A stretch of 64,000 nt of DNA, from NCBI RefSeq assembly GCF_020382885.2, contig NC_058498.1, forward strand, positions 20,241,001 to 20,305,000, in the 5' to 3' direction. Source of the stretch: Scatophagus argus. Lineage: Eukaryota > Chordata > Actinopteri > Scatophagidae. Below are positions 35,516 through 46,600 of the stretch, piece after piece; position 1 is the first letter of the stretch; each line of letters starts with the position of its first letter. Position numbers and translations under genes: made by a program. Under the pieces are notes generated by a model. That model searched no databases, was not told the DNA's origin, and was given only the letters and a program-made list of their open reading frames with translations.

Positions 35516-36247
35516 TTTCACCTGTTTTAGCTTATGTTGAATTAAAGCACGTAATCCTTCAGTTCTTCATCAATCTATTCAAGAAATAAAGTAAGTCACA
35601 TGTAAAATACTGTTGATACCTGGAAGTGTATCAGAACGATTTGTTCTTCCAAATCGTGTGGCAGTTGTGAGCTGTCAGGGTGTTTACCCTGACAGGATTA
35701 CCTGATATTCTGGTGTTGCAAGTTCAGCAATTTGCATAAGTTGCCTTTGAAGGACTACAAACTGTACCTAAAAGGCTTGGCTACAATAACTCTGTTGTAG
35801 CACAAAAATGTTGTTTGACTCATTTTATTTGTGAATCTATTTGGGAACTTTTCCGACAGTGACAGTGGTGCATCAAACCTCAAAGTCTAACTTAATATGA
35901 TGCATTCGAACCAAGGTCTTGCCATCACCCAGTGTCCATGGCCTACACCCACACAAGACTTTGAAGAAATCTGATCTGAAAAACAACCTGATATCACAGC
36001 CAAAACTAATTACCCATGGCCTCCTGACTGCTGATGTGTTAAAATCAAAGGAATGAGGTAACTGCTGCTGATGGGTTTTTTCAGTGATCACATGTAGATA
36101 AAGGCAGTCTTGTTGCCTATATAAAGGGTTACTGATGTTAAAATACACAGTCTACAGCTCTACAGGACACACAAACCTCTGTTAGGCTACTGATATGAAT
36201 ATGATATGATTTGACTGGACTTGATTAGAGAGAGGTCATCATATTCA
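35516..36247. promoter_or_regulatory. Shared upstream region of sel1l3 and psmb11
   Basis: The ATGs of sel1l3 (minus) and psmb11 (plus) are 732 bases apart and point away from each other. On the psmb11 side a TATA box (TATATAAA, 36118-36125) sits about 125 bases before the ATG, implying a start near 36150. No TATA is obvious on the sel1l3 side. A perfect hairpin lies at 35672-35695. Any shared control is inference. Confidence 0.5.
35672..35695. repeat. Perfect 9-bp inverted repeat (hairpin)
   Basis: ctgtcaggg and ccctgacag form exactly complementary arms around a six-base loop (tgttta). It lies 157 bases upstream of the sel1l3 ATG. There is no T tract and no surrounding coding sequence. It could be a dyad binding site, a relic of a small transposon or chance. 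Confidence 0.8.
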
Positions 36248-37366
36248 ATGGCTTTACAGGACCTGTGTAATTTCCAAGACTTATTTGTGGACAGTATAGC
36301 CATCAAAGGTTCTTCAGTGCCTTTTGGAAAAAAGACTGGCTGTGACTACGTGAGTGCTCTGCCCTTTAGCAATAGCACAAGTCTGTTTAATTTTTATACA
36401 CCAGTTGCAGACTACCTTTGTGAAAGTCCTATACAGTTTGGGCAAATTAGCACCATCCAGAGCTCCAGCACCATCTCATCTCAAGACTCCATCTTGCCAT
36501 CCCTCTCCTTACCCACAGGTCTCCCTCTGGCCTCCTCTCAGTCCATCCCTCTGCCTTTTCCCATGTCTCATGGCACCACCACCTTGGCTTTCATGTTTCA
36601 GGGCGGCGTGCTGGCTGCAGCAGACACTCGGTCCAGTTGCTCTGGGCTCGTGGCGTGCCCAGCCTCCCAGAAGATCTTGCCCATTCACAGTCACTTGGTG
36701 GGCACTACTTCAGGTACTTCAGCCGACTGTGCCCTTTGGAAACGGATTCTGGCTCGAGAGCTGCGGCTTTACCAACTCCGTCACGGCCGCCGGTTAACCA
36801 CTAGGGGAGCTGCCAAATTGCTTTCCCACATGCTTCACCCATTCAAGGGAACTGAGCTGTGTGTGGCTGCCACATTATGTGGGTGGGATGGAGGAGAGGT
36901 AGGTGGAGGCACAAAAATTGATCTCAGTGGTCATAGTGAAACAACAAAGAGTCAAATGACAGATCTTGGAACGTCTGTAGATACCAGTCTTGAAAAGAGC
37001 GGGCAACAGTACTTTGCTAGAAAAAAAGTAAGTTTTTCTGGACCCAGTTTGTGCTACGTGTGCAGTGATGGCACTCGCCTGCAGGGAACACTCTTCTCCG
37101 TAGGTTCAGGATCACCTTATGCCTACTCAATTTTGGACCAAGGGGTTCAGTGGGGACTGACAGTGGACGAGGCCACATCAATAGCCAGAGAGGCTGTGTA
37201 CAGAGCCACACACAGGGATGCATACTCAGGAAACTATGTAGACATCTATCACATCTCCTCAAAAGGATGGATTCGCAGGAGCAGAGAGGATTTGAAAGAG
37301 GAATATTACAGAGAAAAGGCAAGGCGAGAGACAACGAAGAGACAGGACTTGATTGTGAAGGAATAA
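36248..37366 (+). CDS. psmb11: Proteasome subunit beta-5t (thymoproteasome)
   Basis: In jawed vertebrates beta-5t replaces beta-5 in proteasomes of cortical thymic epithelium and helps select CD8 T cells. This is one uninterrupted exon of 372 residues, as in human PSMB11. I chose the ATG at 36248 because MALQDLC matches the human start MALQDVC; the frame is open upstream but has no earlier ATG. Processing before Thr1 in HGTTTLAF makes Thr residue 110 the nucleophile. Asp17 (AADTRSS) and Lys33 (PASQK) are in place in mature numbering. Ser20, Thr45 and Ser49 (TTSGTSADC) give the hydrophilic S1 pocket that separates beta-5t from beta-5. Further family blocks are [23 protein letters not shown] and HRDAYSG. 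Oddities are a propeptide of 109 residues (about 49 in human) and an added Ser/Thr/Lys-rich segment of about 48 residues after CGWDGG. The function in this fish is inferred from the family. Confidence 0.93.
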   Translation: MALQDLCNFQDLFVDSIAIKGSSVPFGKKTGCDYVSALPFSNSTSLFNFYTPVADYLCESPIQFGQISTIQSSSTISSQDSILPSLSLPTGLPLASSQSIPLPFPMSHGTTTLAFMFQGGVLAAADTRSSCSGLVACPASQKILPIHSHLVGTTSGTSADCALWKRILARELRLYQLRHGRRLTTRGAAKLLSHMLHPFKGTELCVAATLCGWDGGEVGGGTKIDLSGHSETTKSQMTDLGTSVDTSLEKSGQQYFARKKVSFSGPSLCYVCSDGTRLQGTLFSVGSGSPYAYSILDQGVQWGLTVDEATSIAREAVYRATHRDAYSGNYVDIYHISSKGWIRRSREDLKEEYYREKARRETTKRQDLIVKE

Positions 37367-37535
37367 AGACACGAAACACGAAAAATGCCAAGGGAAAAGA
37401 AAAGCAAACATCAGGGAGTATTTTGGAGAGACATGATGGCTTCTTTGCAGTAGATACTAAATTAATGAACAGGACAGGCAGTTGTATCCTCCAGGCTATT
37501 TCTCAAATGATTTGAGCATGCATTTCCTTCCCTCT

Positions 37536-37541
37536 AATAAA
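37536..37541 (+). terminator. psmb11: psmb11 polyadenylation signal
   Basis: AATAAA lies 170 bases after the psmb11 stop codon at 37366, giving a short 3' untranslated region. Confidence 0.6.
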
Positions 37542-40030
37542 CAGCTGATGTTTTGTTTGTGCTGATGATAAAATGCATTCTAACAGCACACTGCTGGCTA
37601 GCATTTAAACGTTAAAACAATATGAATCAATTGAAGTATGAGAGATAATTACAACCTACTCCTGCATGTGCTTGAATGGCATAAACACAGAGAGATGCAG
37701 GAAAAAAAAGACCATAATGAACAGTCCAAAAATCTAAATGTCTGGAGTCTGAAGATCATAATGCATTGTTGTGTATAAGGGAGCAAATTTAGCCATAGCA
37801 ATAAACACTGAGGAGTTGAAAACTGATTTGTGTTGGCTGTCAGAATTCATCTGAAGGTTCTTTGACACTTCAATAAATTAATGAATAAATGAATTTTTGC
37901 TGAACTTGCCTGTTCATTCTGTTTGTGCAGTCTGGTAGTAAATTAATCATAATAGTAATTATTCAAGTAACAATGACTGCAAAGGATATTGGGGAAAACG
38001 GTAAAGAACTGTTCATCCTCACTGCCTTTTCAAATTTCCTTTAAGGCATTCAAAGTAAGTTGGCAAAATTTTTTCAAAGGTCTCCAGGGAAACCATATGG
38101 GAGAAAATTTGATAGCATATGGACTGTGCTACAACATATGATGAGGCTTATTTTTACAAATCATGACAGTGTGCTCAATGGCTAATGTGTGCATATGTGA
38201 GCACGTACACATCTATGTGCTACCACTGCGTGAAATAAATTACAGGCAGGGTTGCACGATGCAGGTCAGCACATCTACAGTGCAACATCAGAGAGCTGAG
38301 TGTCTTCTCAAACATGCATTAGAACTACTGCACGACTGACTGTAGCTGTGAGTAAGTGGGGGAAAGCCTCCCTTCTTCCCCAACCTCATCCATAATTCCC
38401 ATCTTAGGAAATTCATTAATGACAGAATCACTGAGCAAGTGAAAAACTAAAAAAAAAAAAAATATGAGTGGAAACCAATTTGGTGGTCCAGATTTGCTTG
38501 CAGTGACAAACTTGTAAGTACAGAACAAGTTCTGAGAGAGAGCGAGGACAGAATCCTCATTGCCTATCGGAGTTTTGTGCCTGGCAGTAGAGATGCGACT
38601 CAGTGGGCGTTAGGGCTTCCTTTGCTTGTCCTCATCAAAGCTTTTTGTTCAGTTTTGGCAGTTTCTACTCCTTGCATGCGAACTGCAGCTGAGAGCAGAG
38701 CGAACTCCATTGGATTTGACCAAGAAGTGAAATGGCACAGACCCTGCTTTCTGAGTTAGAAATTTTCTAAAAAATAGTTGACAGCCCCTTCTCACAGTCA
38801 GAACTCAGAGTATGTTTTGCACTTGTAAATGTGTCCCTGCATGCTCTCACACCCTGACTAGCTGATTGATTGCTTCAGCTTGGCAGTGTTTTGTGCTTGC
38901 GCAGTAGTCTTGGTATTAATACACCTCCGTACTGTATCCTACCCAGCTGGATACAAGGGATCTGAGGAGTGACCTTAGGGTTGCAAGTTTACTTTCTAGT
39001 CATATCAATGAACACTTGTCTTACCACCACTTGTTCAAAGGCTCTCTTGTTTCTTTATCAGGAGGAGCCAGAACGCAAGAATGATCAAGAAACATTGATG
39101 TGCAAAGCAACACCACAGTGTGTAGATGAATGATCGCTTTACTTTACTGTCAGTAAGCATGTGATTCTGCCACTGTGCTGAAAGTACTGTTTTCATCAAA
39201 AGATAAAATTCTCTCTTTTTAAACATTAATTAACATTAACATTTTAGCAAGAAACAACCACATTCTATTTCAGGACATATATAATGTCAAGGAGTAAAAA
39301 CATCCTAATATTGTTAGGGTTATGTCATGTTATCATTTCCACACAGATACATTGGGCTGAATGTTTAGATCTTTTGCATCCAAAAAAAACTTTACAGATA
39401 TAGACAAATTATGAAATGATGATGCTTTGAACTTTCATCACTGAAATGTGGATTAGTAAGGTCAAGTTTATGTTGTCTTTTTTGAAGTTGTTTTTCCTGA
39501 GACAAACAAAAATCATTAAGACTTAATGTGACTGGATGGATGTGAACTGTCCCATATATTAAACTGATCATCAGTTTCAAAGAAAAATACATGATGAACA
39601 ATCCACTCATCTCACTGGAGAAAATACCTGTGAGAAGTAGGGGGTAATTATTGTCATTCACTGTAGACATGTTTATAGTGAGAGGGAGAACTAACTAACA
39701 CTAATGGTGATATTTCATCTCTTAGTGCATCTCTGAGAAACAATGTTCTGGTCCATCCTCTGGGTGGAATAACTGAGAAAATACTTATTTATGCAGACTG
39801 ACTATATTTGAGCAGATTACAAAACATTGCTTCAAGGAAATAACACAGATCAGAAAATATCCATGTCTTGCTGATGATTAGAAATCAAAGCTGATGATTT
39901 AGAAGACATTTGGTTTAAAAGTGAACCTAAAATTATAATATCAGTATGTCTGGGTGATGTGGTGGTCACTGTGGATCCTCAAAAAATGATAGGCTTTTAG
40001 AGTGACCCCCGTAGTTTAAAACTAATGGAT
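37542..40030. other. Spacer between psmb11 and cdh24
   Basis: There is no supported gene. The sequence is AT-rich with several short open frames lacking splice context or recognisable products. Confidence 0.5.
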
Positions 40031-40083
40031 GGAGAGAGAGAGGGGGGCAGACAGATAGAGAGAGATAGAGAGAAGGGGAGAGA

Positions 40084-40149
<66 letters not shown>
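40031..40149 (+). repeat. Long GA microsatellite
   Basis: About 120 bases of (GA)n, interrupted by ggggcagacagatag-type sequence in the first 50 bases and pure afterwards. It ends about 70 bases before the CpG-rich region taken as the cdh24 promoter. GA tracts can be GAGA-factor-like or triplex-forming sites, but that is not shown here. Confidence 0.95.
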
Positions 40150-40153
<4 letters not shown>

Positions 40154-40199
40154 CTACTAAGTGGACAGACCTCACGTTGAGCTCAGATGAACCTCGGCA

Positions 40200-40680
40200 T
40201 CCTTTCCCACGTTGGATCATTTCAGCTCCGTTAAACCTGAGGACCGGCGGAGCAGAGCAAACACACGGTAAGCCCCGTTCTGCTCTATTAAATGACTTTC
40301 TTTATCTTCACGAGCCGCTAGGTTATCGAAGTGAAGCATCTTAACGCCTACACAGACGTGACAAGTTTTCACTCTTCTGCCGTCTACTTTATCGTGCAGT
40401 TTTTCATTTCGGAGGCTTAGCGACGGCGCGACGGCTTCCAACTGTTTCTCTGTCAGTTTGGAGCTGTTCGCACATAAGCAGAAGCAAACCTTTCGCCTTT
40501 TGCCGCAAGTAGCGGCAGATGTTACTAATGCCGTGCGGCTGAGAGAATGGTGTGAAAACGCAAAGCATGTTTTGAGAGACTGAAGTGAGCGCCAAGCTTT
40601 GGCAGATGGTACGGTTAATGCCGCGAGGTAACGTTTGTGTATGTGCGCGCGCGCTCGTCCTGTTCGCGCCACACTCACCT
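40200..40680 (+). promoter_or_regulatory. cdh24: CpG-rich region, probable cdh24 promoter and 5' exon
   Basis: This is clearly richer in CG dinucleotides than its surroundings (for example gaccggcggagc, gcgacggcgcgacgg, gcgcgcgctcg). A donor-like site (aacacacg/gtaagc) follows 40268. I infer a non-coding first exon ending there and splicing to the exon that carries the cdh24 ATG at 43675. A possible acceptor is cctccctcag ending about 43462. Confidence 0.45.
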
Positions 40681-42526
40681 GTGCATTTTCTAGCCTCCTT
40701 AATTGATGGGGTCGCTGGACCTTGGTTAGGAGCCCACAGCAACATTGTGAGGCATTGCATTCATTATTATAGTTAGTCCAAGTGTGTAAATCACATTAAC
40801 GTACATCAAGTAGGTCATTTTTCTGGCTTCGTCTAACAAGACAGGGTCACGCTCGGGGCTGTTCACTGTATCTCTACTGGATAGGCTAATAAGTAGTCCT
40901 TATGTGAGTGTTCGTCTGTCTTTGTGTGTGTGCGCGTGTGATCAAAGACCAAAGGGGAGCTGCATTGCCATCATTTACTTTGAGACATGTAATGTATTTT
41001 CTGTGTTTGCAAAGAAGAAATTATTAGCTCACACACAAATAGCTGCAGACAGAGCATCTCCTCTCCACAGAGGCATTTACATATGACAGAGAAGGACATG
41101 GCCAAACACTTGCTCAGCAGAGTTCTTATGCTCTGGTATTACTTAAGGTTAAGCTGTCTTAAGTGTCAAACCTTGACTACAATGAGGTGACTGATGTGCT
41201 GAGTACAGTGGGCCTTTCGTCACCCGTCTGATTTGGACAGACCTGAGAGATTTCCATGTGCTCACCGAGCACGCAGTGAGAATGCATGAAAGGTCTATAA
41301 CCATTAAGATGAATGGCAGTAGGAGAGAAAGCCAGACATGTTCAAATGGAACAGAATCTCGTCTTGGTTGTTTAAAGCAGCCGAGCTGCTCTCCTCCAGA
41401 GGGACTTTTACCACCACCTCCACCATACCCCCCATCCATTCCCTCTCTACCTCCATCTCCCATTTTTCCCTATGTAAAAGGCCTGACATGCACAGGCTAT
41501 TTTTAATAAAAATGAAATAGCCTTGTTGCAGTGAAGCGACTCGATGCAGAGTGAAGTGAGACTGAAACAGCGATTTGCAATTTAGAGCTATGTCACCACT
41601 CATCATTCCATTCTGAGCCGGCAACAGCAAATCGTCCTCACGCTTTCATCCTCTATCCCTGCCTTACATTTCACACAGATCTCATACACACTCACACACT
41701 AAAGACTTCAAACAACAGTGAATGACACGTACTGCTGGGAGCATGGTTTGGGAGCAAAGCTAGCAGTGAGAAACGTAAGCTGTAAGCTCAGTCTGTGCTA
41801 ATACACAATAACTGAGGAAGACAAAAGTGCTTTGGAGGAGACACTTCTTGTATTTTGCTAGATTTAAGATGATGGCAAACAGATGCAAATGCTGAACATG
41901 AAGCATTACATATGGAATTTGGAATTGGTATAGTTGGGGTGCAAAGTAAAAATAAGAAATTCAAGGGTGAATTTCCTTCTAGGAAGAGATGTCATTAAGA
42001 GATTAGTAATTACTGTTACTATTAACTATGATCAAATGCTCAAACTGACTATGTTCTAAAGCTTACTTTTTAGAAAGTAGGTCAGTATCTTCAGTGAGAA
42101 AGAACATTGGTTTAATTTATGTATCCTTCATTCCATATGAAGCAAATCAATTTGGATATATCAGAAAATGTTATGGTTCATATTATACAGTGCCATCAAA
42201 GGCCTGTGCATTACTATACACTTCATTTGGCCAACTCTGTGCTTATTTGCATTTAAATACATCAAAGCACATGTTTCACTTTAGTCACACAGCAAATGAG
42301 CCCATGCACTTTGTCATTTATGTTCTTTAGCCAAAATATTGATTATTTTCATGGCATAGCAGGTCACGTAAAAAAACTTTTTTTTTTAATGTTTTTTTTT
42401 CTTTTCCAGAACTTTAACAGTTAAATCTTTCTTCATAAACCTCTTCAAAACAGATTCAGGAAAACTTTATTTTAATATGATTGAAGACTGTACCCATGTG
42501 CACCTATGAGTCATGCACTGTTGTGA

Positions 42527-42530
<4 letters not shown>

Positions 42531-42593
<63 letters not shown>
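42531..42593 (+). repeat. Compound GT-GA microsatellite
   Basis: (GT)n of about 30 bases passes directly into (GA)n of about 30 bases, inside the presumed cdh24 5' intron. Confidence 0.95.
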
Positions 42594-42594
<1 letters not shown>

Positions 42595-43674
42595 CAGAGA
42601 GATAATGCTTGCCTCCATGCGTGAATAAAGGTGAAAAGCAGATGTCAGTAAATTGACATTCATTGCAGGAAACAGTGAGACAGAATGATGGATCCAAGTA
42701 AAACATGGATGGAGAAACTGCGATTACATAGTTTCTATCTTGTTATGCTGCTGACACTTTTCAGTACATCTAATATCAAAGATCCATGGTCTGAATCTGA
42801 CTCTAATACTAACAAAACTCAGATCATTAAACTTTTGCGAAACGAGGGCAAGTCATTGATTGAATTATTTATGAGTCCAATTAATCTCTTAAGGGGAACT
42901 TTTTTCAGTACTGGGCAGTCAGGCATGGGAAGATCATCTTTAGGGATGACATCCATCACCTGCTGTCCAGGCAATTATGTGTGACAAGGAGCAGTAAAGT
43001 ACCTGAGCTCCACCTCACCGCCAGGCCCTCGGGCTCCAAATTAATTGAAAAATTTTAAGACCACACTTAACTCTCTGAGAATGCCAGAGTGATCAATAAC
43101 AGGATTCAGACACGACAGCAATGACAAAAGGAATGAGAATTATGTGAACAACAGCATCTTGTATAAAAGAAATTCTTCTTTTTACATGAATTCTTATCAG
43201 ACCGTAAGAGTCTCTGTGCAAAACTCACAGCTATTTTTACAGCTGCTTGCAAAGAGCTCAGATTAGCAAACAGAGCTGTTCAGCAAACAGAAAAAAAGAT
43301 ACAAATCTGTCTCAAAGTATCAAGCCTCCTCTGTAGAGGATAATGAGTAGGATGTCAAGTTCCCGTTGTCTTTTCAATTATGACTTTCGCTTTCACTGTT
43401 TGTTGAAGCTCTTGCATCCCATTTTAATGAATATAGTCAAGATCACATATGTCCTCCCTCAGGTGATCCTGTGCAGCATGTGTACTGCATGGGAAAATGT
43501 GAAAAATAAAGGCGAAATGAAGAAAGAACTGAAGGCGAAACTCTGGGGAGAAGAAACCTGAAGCAGGAGGCAACACACAGTATAACAACACAAGATGGAC
43601 CATCATGAAAACCTGCATCTGATCAGCCATTCATCAGTTATGATTTGAAACAAACTCATAAGTTAATCTTAGCA

Positions 43675-46600
43675 ATGGCAGCCCATGTTGTGCTTCTTTT
43701 TCTTTTATTCTGTAAAGGGGAAGGAAGTGGCCTTTCAGTGGCTGGTGGCCTTTTAGAGGAAGAGCAGGATTTGCAAGTAATATCAAGTGAAAGACAACAA
43801 TTTTTACCTCATCCAGAGTCCATGGAAAACTTTTTTGTGAATTTTAAAGAGTTGGAAAGCCCGCTCCATAATGCAAAGGATGGTGTTAGAACCCTGCCAA
43901 ACGTGGCTTTGAAATTAAAGGAGGTCAAACCTAACGATTTTGACTTTGAGGACAACATAGCGAGGCAAACAGACATACTCAAATATCCTGAATCTGCTGC
44001 CAAATCCCTAAGACGTAAACATAGCCCTGAACTCACTCTGAACCATGAGAAAAGAAGCAATTTGACTAATGGAGAGGTTGAAGGTGTAATTAATGCTCAC
44101 ACTCTAGCGCCGAGTTCAGAGGAGGAGTACGCTCTCCAGCCTGAGCTCCATTTGGAGACAGGTGTCAGTGACGTTCTGCCCAAGAGGACATGGGACCGCT
44201 CTAAATGGGTCACAGAGTCTGAAGACAGCCGGTTGGGGCTGTACCTGCCGCGAGCAGAACCTCGCTCTCGCTCTCGCCACCGGAGAAGCTGGCTCTGGAA
44301 CCAGTTCTTTGTGATTGAGGAGTACAGAGGACCCGAACCTGTGCTCATTGGACGGGTAAGCTGTTGTCACTGCCTCCCTGTGAATAACCTCTGTCTAACT
44401 GCATGGAGTTATATTTGTGTCTCAATTCTGAGAACACAGTGGGACATTCTGACCACAGGAAAATATTTTTCCAAGCATATAAAATATATCTTGTAGAGCG
44501 AGTAATTTAATTTGAGCAAGCAAAACTCTATTCTGCTCAATACATTTATTTATGTGTTTCATAATTAAATGTATTTGTGAGCCATTATCCAGATAAGTGC
44601 ATAATGATAACCTCTTTAACTCAGTTAGACTCATTTCCCCTCCCAATTGCTCTGTGTGCTCACCAACCCATTGGACACTCACTCACAGTGTCTGTCTTGC
44701 TCTCAACACTCTGCCTGCACACTCCATGGATGCATTATGGGAACTAGATAGGGGACCCAGTGATGTTGCCCACTCACTTGAATTAAAATTCTTTTCTGAG
44801 CATAAGACAAAAAAATTTCCTGGATTCCAGGTTTGCTTCTGCACTGTGTATCTCACTACAGTTTTGCATTAATGTTTCTCTCACTGAACCCGCCCACTCT
44901 GGCCCACTCGGCCCATAAACTTTGGAATGATCATGTGCAAATAAAAATTGTTTTTCTGGGCTCTTGGGAAGTCTTACAAATATATCTCCATGGTTTAAAA
45001 GTTCATAATACAAAGAGTATCGTGGTCTATGGGGACATGTGGCATAATCCCAATCAATCCAACTATCGTAGCAGGTGTTTTTATTTGGTTTTATTTATTT
45101 ATTTTATGTTTAGCACAGTTAAAACAAATGGTATATGGTCTGTTTTTGGTCTGTTATGGCCTATGACTGAACTCGGAACTCAAATTTTCTTTCTGTTAAT
45201 TCCCTCCAGTTTTTTTCTTCATTTTTATTCTTGCCTCTGTGTGACTATAAGGCAGATTCAAAGAGCATCTGCAAATTTTTCACTCAAGTTGAAAATTTGC
45301 TCCTGGTTCTGTCTGAACAAATCAAGTTGAGTGAGCAAATATGAGAATGCACAGAGCAGACATGTTAAGAGAAAGACAGACACTGTGAAGTGTCCAAAGG
45401 TCAGGGACATTGACAGAGTGAAGCAAATTGTGTGCTCTGGATATTAGCAAACATGCAAATACATTTATTGAGAATCAAATCAATATAATTTTCTGTGTTT
45501 GCAAAAATCCTCAAAGGGTCCTATGACAAACTCGGCAATGAACTCCATATAATTGCAATCTTTGAAGTTCTTCCACTTGTCCTGTCACATACTTGAGTTT
45601 TTACAGTGGTCACACCAGAAACCTTCAGCTGCTGTCCGTGTTGCAACACAAAAAGTGTCCGAGATGATTTAATCCACTGCACACCTGAACCATTCAGATC
45701 CCAAGGGTTTACTTGTAGCATTTTACAGTCAGGCGCTCTACACTAATGCAGCTGCTGGCAGCTACAGTATACTCAGAGGATTATATCAGCTGTAACGCTA
45801 ACAGGGAATGCAGCCAACCACTTTGTAGCTAGCAGTATACTTTATGGTGGCAGTCTAGATTGGATTCTTACCAGTTCAGTATACACCTCATAAATGTTTA
45901 ATCTTTCTCTGGTTGTTACTGATACAGTCAGGGAGGGGCGTTAAGGCAATCAGTAAACACAGCAGACTGCTCATTCCTCTGCAAACATGATCTCGATGTT
46001 GGTATTCATGTAATAAAACATCCCTGCATTTTGGAAGCATGTTTTCTCTCAGAAGCAGTTCAGTTCATTTGCCAGAACTGTTATTATCTTTTCAAACCTT
46101 TTGCCAGAGCAAGGCATGAGGTGACTTATCAGCACTTCAAATCACAGGTACCTCAACCGGTGCGAAAGAGAATTTGGCTGCCAAAGAAAGTAGTGTGAAA
46201 CAGATACAAGCCCGGGGGTGGATGTACTGCATGAGTGAGAGGAGGGGAAAATACAGATTACAGAGTAGGAGAGAAAGTGACAAAGCAATTGGAAGAGACA
46301 ATTTCCTCTTTTTCCAGCTTTCTTTGTACAGGGCGGATAAATTTCTTCCCCACCGCCAGAGTGTTTTTCCATGCTGACTGAAGCACAGCAGGACTGAGCC
46401 AGCAATTAGATAGTGAAGAGAGGAGAGCTTGAAGGATAGAAAGAAAGATGGAGTGTGTGTGTGTGTGTGTGTGCGTGTGTGTGTGCGCGTGTGCATGCGG
46501 GTGCATGTGTGTGTGTGTGTTTGTGTGTGTTGGGGGCAAAGAGCAAGGGAGCGAGATAGTCGCAGACTCTGACAAAGATGTCTCTCGTGGTGAAGGGTGG

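Noticed and set aside
36899-37050. Possible intron inside psmb11
   Set aside because: The donor-like gtaggt is at phase 0 but the only acceptor-like site leaves the wrong phase; the frame is open throughout, so it is treated as a coding insertion.
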